Position numbers and translations under genes: made by a program. From NCBI GenBank assembly GCA_003162635.1, contig PMNE01000032.1:27799-74624 (forward strand): a DNA stretch of 46,826 bases. Reading direction: 5' to 3'. Under the pieces are notes generated by a model that saw only the letters and a program-made list of their open reading frames with translations, was not told the origin of the DNA and searched no databases. Origin of the DNA: Ignavibacteriota bacterium. Its GTDB lineage: Bacteria > Bacteroidota > Ignavibacteria > UBA10030 > UBA6906. Shown piece by piece: positions 28,461-37,019 of the stretch. Each line of letters starts with the position of its first letter. Position 1 is the first letter of the stretch.

Positions 28461-29651
28461 TCAGTTTGCGTGGACAGTGACGCTGGTTCCCGTGCTCATC
28501 GTGGGATCGGGGCGAAGGACAACCCTGTCGCCTATGCCCACTCCCTCCTTTATTTCGGTCCGGTTGCCGAAGACGGCTCCCGTACGCACCGGTGTTTCAA
28601 CGATCCGGTCGTTTCTGACAACAAGAACGACTGTCGTGCCGTTCCGGTTCGTGACACTGGTCGTGGGGACGGTTGTCACGGGCGGGGAGGACGCCGTGAT
28701 ACTGTCCGTCCCGTTCGAAAGGAACGTGATCTTTGCGCTCATTTCCGGGAGCACGTGGTCGTCCAGGTCGTTGAAAGCCACCTTGGTGAGGACTGTCGCT
28801 TTCGCGCGGTCCGCGGTCGGCACGATCTTGTGCACGGTGCCGTGGTATCTTCTGTCGGGGTACGCGTCAAGAACGATCTCGCACGGCTGTCCCACGGTGA
28901 CGCGCGTGATATTCGATTCCGAGACGTCCGCTTCGACCTGCACCGATCCCATATCGGCGATCGAAACGACGGCGCCGCGGGAGTTGGTGGAGGAAGCGAA
29001 AGGGGCGACCACTTCACCGACGTCTGCGTCCTTCGTCAGGACGGTCCCGCTGAACGGAGCGCGGATGCGCGTATTCTCCACGCCGACCGCAGCGCCATCG
29101 ACGGCTGCGCGGGCGGAGGCGATTCCTGCGATGACCCGCCCCGCTCGCGCCCTGGCGGCGTCAAAATCCGCATCCGACGCAAGATGGGCGGTGTGAAGGG
29201 CGCGTTGCCGTTCCAGTGAAACCACCGCATCAAGGGAATCGGCACGGGCAACACCAAGGTCTGCGTTTGCTTTTTCATAAGCGGCAACGACGTCTTGATC
29301 CTCCAGCCGTGCAAGGATCTGTCCCTTCAGTACCTTGTCACCCTCTTCCACCCCGAGATAGACCAGCCGACCGCTTCCTTTTGAGGCGACGGCCGCCTTC
29401 CGCTGCGCCACCACATAGCCATTGGCATTGAGCACGGCGTTGGCCTGCGATGGAGAGGTCAACGACACCGTCGTTGTTTCAACCTCCACCGGGGCTTTGC
29501 CGCGCAGCAGGAAGAAAGCCCCGGTGCCGGCAGCGACAATAACAACGGCGATGCCGATCCTCCTCTTCCCGTGCGATGGCGGAGGAGGCGGTGTCGAATC
29601 GTCCCGTTCAATACGGAGGCTTGCAATGTTCGGCTTTTCAGTTATGGACAT
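28461..29651 (-). CDS. MacA-like periplasmic adaptor (RND/ABC membrane fusion protein)
   Basis: 396 residues. A short cytosolic N-terminus with a Pro-rich patch is followed by one membrane helix (about 33-51). The rest is a standard adaptor: NANGYVVAQRKAAVASKGSGRLVYLGVEEGDKV (lipoyl half), helical hairpin, TRIRAPFSGTVLTKDADVGEVV (second half), beta-barrel and membrane-proximal domain ending IGDRVVLRPDP. It heads the MacAB-like operon. No TolC gene accompanies this operon; the TolC at 18672 is in the other exporter. Confidence 0.92.
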   Translation of the reverse strand: MSITEKPNIASLRIERDDSTPPPPPSHGKRRIGIAVVIVAAGTGAFFLLRGKAPVEVETTTVSLTSPSQANAVLNANGYVVAQRKAAVASKGSGRLVYLGVEEGDKVLKGQILARLEDQDVVAAYEKANADLGVARADSLDAVVSLERQRALHTAHLASDADFDAARARAGRVIAGIASARAAVDGAAVGVENTRIRAPFSGTVLTKDADVGEVVAPFASSTNSRGAVVSIADMGSVQVEADVSESNITRVTVGQPCEIVLDAYPDRRYHGTVHKIVPTADRAKATVLTKVAFNDLDDHVLPEMSAKITFLSNGTDSITASSPPVTTVPTTSVTNRNGTTVVLVVRNDRIVETPVRTGAVFGNRTEIKEGVGIGDRVVLRPDPTMSTGTSVTVHAN

Positions 29652-29732
29652 AGCTGCTCTGTCATGGGGAGGGAAAACCTGACCATTGCCACAGTAAACG
29701 AAAGAGGCGAGGATGATGTTCCGTTGCAGCCG

Positions 29733-30071
29733 TCATTCGGAATCGGAAACTTCCAATGACTTCTGATATGCCCAGTCGATGTATGGAAGCTCCACAATCG
29801 TCCTTTGGTCGAGCGGCCGTTTCGCGTGTCCCACCGAACCGAACCCGATCCCTCCGGTCCTCACTTCCTTCTTCGGAGGAACGGGATGCTGGGGAGAATT
29901 GAAGGCGGGTTCTCCCTCCTCGCGCGAGACGATCAGCGTGCTCCCATCCGGATCCGCCTTGGTGGGAGGGAACGTATACACGGAGTACAGGCCGGTCCAG
30001 ATTGCAAAGGAGAACCAAAAGGCGATCGCACTTGCGATAATGAACAGGATGATGAAGAATCGCTTGAACAC
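29733..30071 (-). CDS. Small single-helix membrane protein of unknown function
   Basis: 112 residues from GTG 30071. One hydrophobic N-terminal helix (about residues 4-28) is followed by a polar, proline-rich tail that should be extracytoplasmic (FPPTKADPDGSTLIV, HPVPPKKEV). I recognise no family. It lies 60 bases downstream of the DUF423 gene and on the same strand, so it may be the last gene of that transcript. Confidence 0.6.
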   Translation of the reverse strand: MFKRFFIILFIIASAIAFWFSFAIWTGLYSVYTFPPTKADPDGSTLIVSREEGEPAFNSPQHPVPPKKEVRTGGIGFGSVGHAKRPLDQRTIVELPYIDWAYQKSLEVSDSE

Positions 30072-30131
30072 ACTGGCCTCGCAGGGGAATGAACAAACGC
30101 CATCACAAGATCGCCATTTTCCGACGGAAGT

Positions 30132-30539
30132 TCAACCCTCTTCCGTGGAGGCAAAACCGGCGGCAAGGGACACCCATCCAGCGAGAAAAAGCAGACCGCC
30201 GATGGGAGTGATCGCCCCGATCCATCCACTACCGGAAAAAGCCAATGCATACAAGCTGCCCGAAAAGAGGACTGTCCCGAGTCCGAACGCGCTTCCCGCG
30301 AGGAGGAGCCATCGGCGGCCGGTCGGAGAGAAATTCCCCGCCATCCCTGCAGCAATCATCCCGATGGCGTGATACATTTCGTAACGGACTCCAGTTTCGA
30401 AAACTGTGAGCATCTCCGGAGAGATGACGTGCCGGAGCCCGTGGGCGCCGAACGCCCCGAGGGCGACCGCGACGGCTGCGCTTGCTGCGCCGGCGGCGGC
30501 GCAAAGGCGAAAAAAGCGATCTGATGATTGAGTCTTCAC
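30132..30539 (-). CDS. DUF423 family membrane protein
   Basis: 135 residues with four hydrophobic segments. Family hallmarks are ALGAFGAHGLRHVISPEMLTVFETGVRYEMYHAIGM and LFSGSLYALAF followed by GAITPIGGLLFLAGW. Function is unknown; E. coli YgdD is a relative. GTG start overlaps the stop of the upstream ABC-domain gene (GTGA), so translation is probably coupled. Confidence 0.93.
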   Translation of the reverse strand: MKTQSSDRFFRLCAAAGAASAAVAVALGAFGAHGLRHVISPEMLTVFETGVRYEMYHAIGMIAAGMAGNFSPTGRRWLLLAGSAFGLGTVLFSGSLYALAFSGSGWIGAITPIGGLLFLAGWVSLAAGFASTEEG

Positions 30540-31411
30540 ACCTGCTCGGTCTTAAGCCGTTTCGCTATATCCTTTAACGACGTCCAGCTTTCCAGAAGTT
30601 CCGGCAGGTATTCGGAGGAACTGACGAAAGTCCAGAGATACGCGACGATGGAGTAAATGTTTCCGGTGGAGAAATCATTCAGATCGATGCTGATGTAGAG
30701 CACAACCAGGAAGATTCCGAGGAGCACGATGCGGATCAGCCCAAACGAGAGGGCGCCCCAGTCCGCAATCTTCTGTTGGGGTTTCGCGAGCGCGGTGAAG
30801 TACTCGCGCACTTTTTCAGGGTCCTTGGTGGAGAAGACTTCGAAGGTCTCCTCATAGCTGTCATGGAGCGTCACCTGCAGGCTTGCCACCCTCTTGTTGT
30901 AGAAGAGATTCACAAGGAGGAGGGGGAATATCACCACGAGACATGCTGCGGCGATACGAAGATCGAAGAAGGCCAATCCCACGAGGGCTCCCCCGATGGC
31001 AATGGTCTGTTCGCCGATCTCCGGGACACGGTATTGCAGGAAGGAGACCAGCTCGCGGGACAGTTGTGCACGGGCGGCTGTCTTCGACACGCTGAGACGG
31101 TTCTGGACAGCGAGGCGGGAGACATTGGTTGCGATTTCCGTGAACATCCGGAGGTAGATCCGTTGGTCGATGGAACGCCTCACCGCACCGACTCCGGAAT
31201 TAATCAGGAACGCGCCGATCCAGAGAAAGAGCGGAGGGAGATACGAAGATGACGCCGTGCCGGCCGCCTTATCGATGGTCGCATCGATGAGGTTGCCAAA
31301 GAGGGTCGGTTCGATGATCCATGCAACGTCCTCGATCACGACGAGCGTCAAGGCGAGGATGACCCCCCTCTTGAACTCCTTGATGATATCGAGAAGGCTT
31401 ACGGTTGCCAC
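30536..31411 (-). CDS. Stand-alone ABC transporter six-transmembrane domain protein
   Basis: 291 residues from GTG 31411 (AGGA upstream). The sequence runs like an exporter type 1 membrane domain: about six hydrophobic segments, with long cytosolic helices between them (ATNVSRLAVQNRLSVSKTAARAQLSRELVSFLQYRVPEIG). It stops before any nucleotide-binding domain; there is no Walker A or signature, and the genes on either side encode no ATPase. It may pair with an ATPase elsewhere or have lost transport function. Confidence 0.75.
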   Translation of the reverse strand: MATVSLLDIIKEFKRGVILALTLVVIEDVAWIIEPTLFGNLIDATIDKAAGTASSSYLPPLFLWIGAFLINSGVGAVRRSIDQRIYLRMFTEIATNVSRLAVQNRLSVSKTAARAQLSRELVSFLQYRVPEIGEQTIAIGGALVGLAFFDLRIAAACLVVIFPLLLVNLFYNKRVASLQVTLHDSYEETFEVFSTKDPEKVREYFTALAKPQQKIADWGALSFGLIRIVLLGIFLVVLYISIDLNDFSTGNIYSIVAYLWTFVSSSEYLPELLESWTSLKDIAKRLKTEQV

Positions 31412-31481
31412 CGTTCGCTGTCCTGTGGTTCTTCGTGGGTATGAGGTGCAGCAACGCCGGGGAGGTGCGTCCCCGGGACGA

Positions 31482-33464
31482 TCAATCCCCTTCCTTTGCC
31501 CTCATCGTGTCCCACAGGGTGTAGCCGATGAGGAGAACAAACATCAGCAGACCAACCCATTGTCCGCCGAACGACTCTGCCCACTCCGCCGCGTACCAGT
31601 TGAACCCGCCAAACCGGAGAAAAGCGTTCAGGACCCCGAAGATCGACCCGCCGGCAATGAAACCCGACGCGATGAGTGTCCCCCGGGAGAACCGCGCATT
31701 CCGGATCCTGTCGTTCTTCGCCCTCGAAGAGACCCACCACGCGACAAGTCCGCCGAAGAACAGCGGCGTATTCAGTTCCTGCGGGATGTACATACCGAGC
31801 GCGAATGCGAGGGGGGGGACGTCCATCATGACGAGGACGATCGCAACGAGCGCTCCGAGCGCATACAGGATCCACGGTGTCGGAGCGTTCGACATAAGAG
31901 GTTGAATGACGGCAGCCATGGCATTGGCCTGCGGGGCGACCATGGCGTGCTCTCCCTTGAAGCCGAAGGTCTGGTTCAGGATCAGGATCACACCGCCGAC
32001 CGTTGCTGCAGAGATGAGTGTACCGAGGAATTTCCACGACTCCTGCTTCTTTGGCGTCGATCCGATCCAGTACCCGATCTTCAGGTCGGTGACGAACCCC
32101 CCCGCCATCGAAAGGGCGGTGCACACAATACCGCCGATGATCAGGGCGCTGACGATTCCTTCGCTTCCCGTAAGACCGATGCGGGTGAGGATGAGCGATG
32201 ACAGGATCAGTGTCATCAGCGTCATGCCGGATATCGGATTGGATCCGACGATGGCGGTGGCATTGGCAGCCACGGTGGTGAAAAGGAAGGCGATGATGAG
32301 GACGATCGCCAGGCCGACAAGGGCATGGAGGGCGTTGAAGACAACTGCGCCGAAGAGGAACACGAAGATCAGGAAGGCGGCGAGGATGATCAGCATCAGC
32401 GTGAAGAGCATGGGAATGTCGGCCTGCGTGCGCACAGGTGCTGCGGCCTTCGACGAGTTCCTGTGGACAATCTCATGAAACGCGAGGCCAAACGCCCCGG
32501 CGATGATCTTGGAAGAGCGGAGGACGCCGATGATACCAGCCATGGCGATGCTGCCGATGCCGATCGGACGGACATAGAAGCGGAAGATCTCTTCAGCGCT
32601 CATCGAACCGATAAGCTTGGTTGCCGCAACGCCGAGGGGCGCCGGGAGCCCTTTGCCGATCTCATACACCAGCGGGACGAGGATGAACCATGACAGGAGC
32701 GAGCCCGCTGCAATGACAGCCGAATACTTAAGACCGATGATGTAGCCGAGCCCGAAAACCATCGAGGACACATTCACTTTGAACACCAGCTTCACCTTGT
32801 CGGCAAGGATCTGACCCGCATCCACCATGCGCGTGCTGATCACTTCCGACCACGCGCCGAAAGCGCTGAAGGCGAAATCGAAGAATCCGCCGATCAATCC
32901 GCTGATGACAAGAACCTGCGCCTGCTTCCCTCCCTTTTCACCGGCAATGAGGATCTCCGTTGTTGCCGTTGCCTCGGGGAAAGGGAGTTTTCCGTGCATG
33001 TCCTTCACGAAATACTTTCGGAAGGGGATGAGGAAGAGGATGCCCAGGAACCCGCCAAGCGCGGAGGAGACGAAGACCTTGAAGAAGTCGGCCGGGAGAT
33101 CGAGGATGTACAACGCGGGAATGGTGAAGATTGCGCCGGCGACGATAACGCCCGAACTGGCCCCGATCGACTGGATGATGACGTTTTGTCCCAGGGCTCC
33201 TTTCTTCCGGGCGCTTGCAGAAATGCCGACCGCGAGGATCGCTATGGGGATCGCCGCCTCAAAGACCTGCCCGATCTTCAGGCCGGAGTACGCGGCGGCG
33301 GCGGAGAAGAGAATGGCCATGAAGATTCCCCAGCCCACCGACCATGGGGTGACCTCGGGGTGCTCTGCTGCCGGGTCGAGGACCGGGCGATACTCTTCAC
33401 CTGGGGGAAGTTCCTTGTACGCGTTGTCGGGAAGGCCGGTGGTTGTGGTGTTGTCTTGTTCCAT
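31482..33464 (-). CDS. OPT-family oligopeptide transporter
   Basis: 660 residues with about 14-16 hydrophobic segments, matching bacterial OPT transporters: SAAAAYSGLKIGQVFEAAIPIAILA near the start, KLPFPEATATTEILIAGEKGG, and NPISGMTLMTLIL. Proton-coupled uptake of small peptides, or of metal chelates, is usual in the family. ATG 33464 is chosen because AAAGGAA lies 9 bases upstream; the frame extends to 33503 without such a site. It follows peptidase T by 95 bases. Confidence 0.93.
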   Translation of the reverse strand: MEQDNTTTTGLPDNAYKELPPGEEYRPVLDPAAEHPEVTPWSVGWGIFMAILFSAAAAYSGLKIGQVFEAAIPIAILAVGISASARKKGALGQNVIIQSIGASSGVIVAGAIFTIPALYILDLPADFFKVFVSSALGGFLGILFLIPFRKYFVKDMHGKLPFPEATATTEILIAGEKGGKQAQVLVISGLIGGFFDFAFSAFGAWSEVISTRMVDAGQILADKVKLVFKVNVSSMVFGLGYIIGLKYSAVIAAGSLLSWFILVPLVYEIGKGLPAPLGVAATKLIGSMSAEEIFRFYVRPIGIGSIAMAGIIGVLRSSKIIAGAFGLAFHEIVHRNSSKAAAPVRTQADIPMLFTLMLIILAAFLIFVFLFGAVVFNALHALVGLAIVLIIAFLFTTVAANATAIVGSNPISGMTLMTLILSSLILTRIGLTGSEGIVSALIIGGIVCTALSMAGGFVTDLKIGYWIGSTPKKQESWKFLGTLISAATVGGVILILNQTFGFKGEHAMVAPQANAMAAVIQPLMSNAPTPWILYALGALVAIVLVMMDVPPLAFALGMYIPQELNTPLFFGGLVAWWVSSRAKNDRIRNARFSRGTLIASGFIAGGSIFGVLNAFLRFGGFNWYAAEWAESFGGQWVGLLMFVLLIGYTLWDTMRAKEGD

Positions 33465-33559
33465 GCGAAAATGTTCCTTTGATAATGGGGCAGAGGCGGT
33501 CATGCCCGCGACTGCGCCCGCTGGTCGATTCCTGATTGGTGGACATGCGGCCGGATGGT

Positions 33560-34819
33560 TCAGGCAGAACCCATTTCAGCCCAGAGTTGGGCAATATGAA
33601 GAACTGTCTCGACGGATTTCTGCATCCCCTGGACGGAGAGCCATTCCGTGGGGCCGTGGTAGTTTTGTCCGCCGGTGAAGAGGTTGGGGGTCGGGAGTCC
33701 CTTCTCCGTCAGGCGGGAACCGTCGGTACCGCCGCGGATGGGGACCCACTTCGGTTCGAGGCCGGCACGCTTCGTCGCCTCCCACATGATGTCGAGGAGC
33801 CGGGTGTCGCTACCCATAAAATCCTCCATGTTGCGGTACTGCTCGATGATCTGCAGGTCGATCTTCGCTTTCGGGTGAAGAGGGCGGACATCGGCGATAA
33901 TCGATTCGATCTTCTTTTTCAGAACTTCAAGACCGGCCGTGTGAAAATCGCGGAGAAGTACTTTGAGAGTCGTCCGCGCCTCCTCTCCATCAATGATGTA
34001 AGGATGGATGTACGGTTCGTAGCCCTCCGTCGTCTCCGGGGCCGCGTCCTTCGGCATACGGGCGATGATATCGGCCATTGCACGGATGGAATTGACCATG
34101 ATGTTCTTGGCGCTTCCTGGGTGGATGTTCCGGCCATGGACCGTGATGACCGCGAGATTGGCGCTGAACGTCTCCTTGTTCAGTTCTCCGGGCGTGTCGC
34201 CGTCGACCGTGTAGGCGAAGTCGGCGCCGAATTCCTTCTGATCGAAGTACTTTGTCCCGGCTCCCACCTCTTCATCGGGAGTGAATGCGATCTTGATGTC
34301 GCCGTGGAGAAGTGCGGGGTTGTGCACAAGCGTGTCGGCTGCCGTCATGATGATGGCGACCCCGGCTTTGTCATCTGCGCCCAGGAGCGTGGTTCCATCG
34401 GATGTCACGATTGTTCCACCGATGTTTTGCCGCAACTCCGGGTTCTCAGATTCGAGGATGACCACCGATGGATCGCCCGGAAGGACGATGTCCCCCCCCT
34501 TGTAGTCCCTGATGATCTGCGGTTTGACGTTTGCCCCCGAGGCGGAAGGTGACGTGTCGACATGTGCAATGAACCCGATGCGGGGGATCCTGCCGCGTGA
34601 CTCGAGTGATGCCGGGAGGTTGGACGGGAGCGTTGCCATGACATAGCCGTGCTCGTCCATGCGCGCGTCCTTCAGGCCGAGTTCCTTCAATTCCCGGAGG
34701 AGGAGGTCAAGCAGGTCGCGCTGTTTGGCTGTGCTGGGGTAGGTGTCGGAGTCGTCTTTCGACTGGGTGTCGATCTTGGCGTAGCGAATGAATCTGTCAA
34801 GCGCTGAGTCCTTCGACAT
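33560..34819 (-). CDS. pepT: Peptidase T (tripeptide aminopeptidase)
   Basis: 419-residue M20-family metallopeptidase that releases the N-terminal residue of tripeptides. Metal and catalytic residues lie in FIAHVDT, LGADDKAG, TPDEEVG, TVDGDTPGEL and FTGGQNYHGPTEW. AAGGA 9 bases before ATG supports the start. Paired with the downstream OPT transporter it forms a peptide uptake and digestion unit. Confidence 0.96.
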   Translation of the reverse strand: MSKDSALDRFIRYAKIDTQSKDDSDTYPSTAKQRDLLDLLLRELKELGLKDARMDEHGYVMATLPSNLPASLESRGRIPRIGFIAHVDTSPSASGANVKPQIIRDYKGGDIVLPGDPSVVILESENPELRQNIGGTIVTSDGTTLLGADDKAGVAIIMTAADTLVHNPALLHGDIKIAFTPDEEVGAGTKYFDQKEFGADFAYTVDGDTPGELNKETFSANLAVITVHGRNIHPGSAKNIMVNSIRAMADIIARMPKDAAPETTEGYEPYIHPYIIDGEEARTTLKVLLRDFHTAGLEVLKKKIESIIADVRPLHPKAKIDLQIIEQYRNMEDFMGSDTRLLDIMWEATKRAGLEPKWVPIRGGTDGSRLTEKGLPTPNLFTGGQNYHGPTEWLSVQGMQKSVETVLHIAQLWAEMGSA

Positions 34820-34848
34820 AAGAGAATCCTTGAGTAGTGGACGCGAAG

Positions 34849-34866
34849 CCCCTTTCGGGAAAGGGG
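34849..34866 (-). promoter_or_regulatory. Hairpin in the pepT leader
   Basis: CCCCTTT (34849-34855) and AAAGGGG (34860-34866) form a 7-bp stem with a 4-base loop, about 30 bases upstream of the pepT ATG and its AAGGA. There is no T-tract on either strand, so it is not a terminator; a role in mRNA stability or translation is possible. Confidence 0.4.
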
Positions 34867-34984
34867 GAGGGACATGCTGAACCGGTTTCTACGGGGAGAA
34901 GATAGCAGAAATCCCGACAAAAAAACAGCAAATAGGGAGGAGGCAGGGGGGATTGCCGCCGGGCTTCATGGGGCTCCGCAGGGT

Positions 34985-35014
34985 TTGACAATGAAGGAAG
35001 TTTTCGTTTATTAA
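34985..35014 (+). promoter_or_regulatory. Candidate promoter of the signalling/envelope locus
   Basis: TTGACA (34985-34990), 18 bases, TATTAA (35009-35014). The -35 box is perfect and the -10 box is fair. The leader to ATG 35131 would be about 110 bases. Confidence 0.5.
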
Positions 35015-35130
35015 TAGTCTCAGTTATCCTGTTTTTGGGTTTCCAGCAGTTTCGGACGCATGTGCTGTGGCGACGATGCGGGTCGATAGGGCGGCCGTCA
35101 ACGTTTTGAGAACATCCTTCAAGAGCGACC

Positions 35131-36117
35131 ATGTACGCACGATTGTACGCGAAATCCGGTCCCCTCGCCGGCAAGTCATACGACATCGTGGCGGAAGCCA
35201 TCATCGGCCACGGGCCGGAGTGCAATCTTGTCATCAAGAGTGGAATCATATCCGCGAAGCATGCTCGCATCTTCTATGACCAGAAGAAGGGGTCGTATTT
35301 CCTGGAGGACTTCAAGACCTTGAACGGGACGCTTCTCGATGGAAAACCGGTCCAGGGAAGGGTGAAACTCGAGAAGAAGCATGTTGTGATCATTGCAAAC
35401 ACGTTTGCGTTTATTTTCCAGGTGGAATCGGGCCAGGCTGCGGATCCCTTGCCGCCCCCTCCGAGAGACCTACCCCCCGAACCGGAGATTCCACCTCCGC
35501 CGCGCCGCCGGCCATCTGAACCGATGGAAGCGTCTCCGCTTCCGGACGAAGCGCCGATGGCCAAGCCTCTTCCTTCCGCACCCCCGCCTGCCGCCCAAGC
35601 TCCGGCCGTCCCGGCCGACGATGCGCCCGGGTCGCAGGAAGCGCCCGTGGAGCACAGGACCGTTTTTGACGAACCTGAAGAACCGAAGGAAGAAGAGGAG
35701 CTCGAATTCGTCGGTGATCTCCCCATTCCTGAGCCGGCCCCACAGTCGCGCGATGCTGCGCCGACCATGCTGATTGACGAGGAGCAGCTCGCGGCCCTTC
35801 TCGGTCCGCCGCGTTTTGCCCTGGAGTTTAAGACCGTCCGAGGTGAAAAGCACGCGGTGGACCTGAAGGAAGGGGAGAATACGGTGGGCCGCCTCGCCGG
35901 AAGTGAGATCTCCCTCGATGATGCCTCGATCTCGCGGAGCCATGCCCTCATCACCGTTCGGGCCGGGAAGGTCGTTGTACGCGATCTCGACAGCAAGAAC
36001 GGGACATTCGTCGGCGACAAGAAGATTGCCGCTGAAATCGAGATCAAGCCGGAGACCCCTCTCCGGTTCGGCCTTGTGAAAGCTTCGCTCGTTCGAAAGA
36101 CGGAGAAGCCCGCATGA
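35131..36117 (+). CDS. Double FHA-domain protein with Pro/Glu-rich linker
   Basis: 328 residues, no signal peptide, so cytosolic. FHA1 spans about residues 1-95 and FHA2 about 228-325, joined by a disordered Pro- and acid-rich linker. FHA2 has the full phosphothreonine-binding set (TVGR, SRSHA, DSKNGTF). FHA1 keeps SAKHAR and LNGT but has His where the phosphate-contacting Arg should be (IIGH). The linker holds two Thr sites, HRTVFDE and APTMLIDE, that fit pTxxD and pTxxI docking preferences. It precedes the phosphatase and kinase genes by 77 bases and is probably their phospho-reader or scaffold. Confidence 0.88.
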   Translation: MYARLYAKSGPLAGKSYDIVAEAIIGHGPECNLVIKSGIISAKHARIFYDQKKGSYFLEDFKTLNGTLLDGKPVQGRVKLEKKHVVIIANTFAFIFQVESGQAADPLPPPPRDLPPEPEIPPPPRRRPSEPMEASPLPDEAPMAKPLPSAPPPAAQAPAVPADDAPGSQEAPVEHRTVFDEPEEPKEEEELEFVGDLPIPEPAPQSRDAAPTMLIDEEQLAALLGPPRFALEFKTVRGEKHAVDLKEGENTVGRLAGSEISLDDASISRSHALITVRAGKVVVRDLDSKNGTFVGDKKIAAEIEIKPETPLRFGLVKASLVRKTEKPA

Positions 36118-36194
36118 GGGGAAGGATGTCCTGCGATGTCCTCCCGGATGCGTGCCGCCGCGAATCCCCCCGCTGAAATGGAGATCGATTCATT

Positions 36195-37016
36195 GTGAAA
36201 CGCATAACGTTTGCAAACTATTCCCACGTCGGGAAGGTTCGCTCGGAAAACCAGGACTCGTTCGGGAAATTCCCCGAGGGAACACTTGACCTCGGTGTGC
36301 CCGGGGGACAGCTGTTTGTGATCGCCGACGGCATGGGGGGACAGAATGCGGGCCGGGAGGCGAGCACGCTGGCGGTCCGGACACTCGCAGAGGCCTACTA
36401 TGCCGGGAACGATCCCGCCGTCATCCCCAACCTCCGCGAAGCGTTCGCAGCGGCAAACGCGGCGATCTATGCCAAGAGCACGACGGGGCAACAGTACCGG
36501 GGCATGGGGACCACCTGTGTCGTCATCGTCTTGCGCGACGGACATGCCTATATTGGGAATATCGGCGACAGCCGTGTCTATAAGGTGAACCAGCGCGGGA
36601 TCGAGCAGCTGACCAACGATCACTCGAAGGTTGCTGAAATGGTCCGACGCGGAATCATCACCAGGGAAGAGGCGAAAACCCACCCGGAACGTTCGCATCT
36701 GTATAGGGCCATGGGGCCGCGGGCTTCGGCTGAGGTGGATTTTTTTGATGATATGCCGCTGACGAGCAGCCGGACGTATCTCATGTGTACGGACGGGTTG
36801 TTCAATCATGTCGATGACGAGGATATGCGGCGCATCGTTCTTGCCTCTTCCCCCGACAAGGCGTGCCGGCAACTCGTCCAGCTGGCGAATGATCGCGGAG
36901 GAACCGACAATATCACCGTGCAGGTGATCCGGGTCGACGTGAACACCACGTCGCTTGGCCCGATCGCCCGCGGCAAAGAAAGATTGAAAGCAATGCTCAA
37001 GCCGAAAAAGCAGTAG
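36195..37016 (+). CDS. PP2C-family Ser/Thr protein phosphatase
   Basis: 273 residues from GTG 36195. All metal-binding and catalytic motifs are visible: VRSENQD, VIADGMGGQNAG, IGDSRVYKV, CTDGLFNHVDDED and GGTDNITV. It is a soluble phosphatase of the Stp/PppA type, expected to reverse the action of the kinase that starts 3 bases after its stop. Confidence 0.95.
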   Translation: MKRITFANYSHVGKVRSENQDSFGKFPEGTLDLGVPGGQLFVIADGMGGQNAGREASTLAVRTLAEAYYAGNDPAVIPNLREAFAAANAAIYAKSTTGQQYRGMGTTCVVIVLRDGHAYIGNIGDSRVYKVNQRGIEQLTNDHSKVAEMVRRGIITREEAKTHPERSHLYRAMGPRASAEVDFFDDMPLTSSRTYLMCTDGLFNHVDDEDMRRIVLASSPDKACRQLVQLANDRGGTDNITVQVIRVDVNTTSLGPIARGKERLKAMLKPKKQ

Positions 37017-37019
37017 GCC

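Larger units (their letters stand above)
34820..35130. other. Divergent intergenic region between pepT and the FHA-led locus
   Basis: 311 bases without a gene I can support. It holds a hairpin in the pepT leader (34849-34866), a purine-rich stretch (34920-34960), a promoter-like pair at 34985-35014 facing right, and about 110 bases of leader before ATG 35131. A short open frame from 35067 is out of frame with the FHA gene and looks like chance. Confidence 0.6.
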
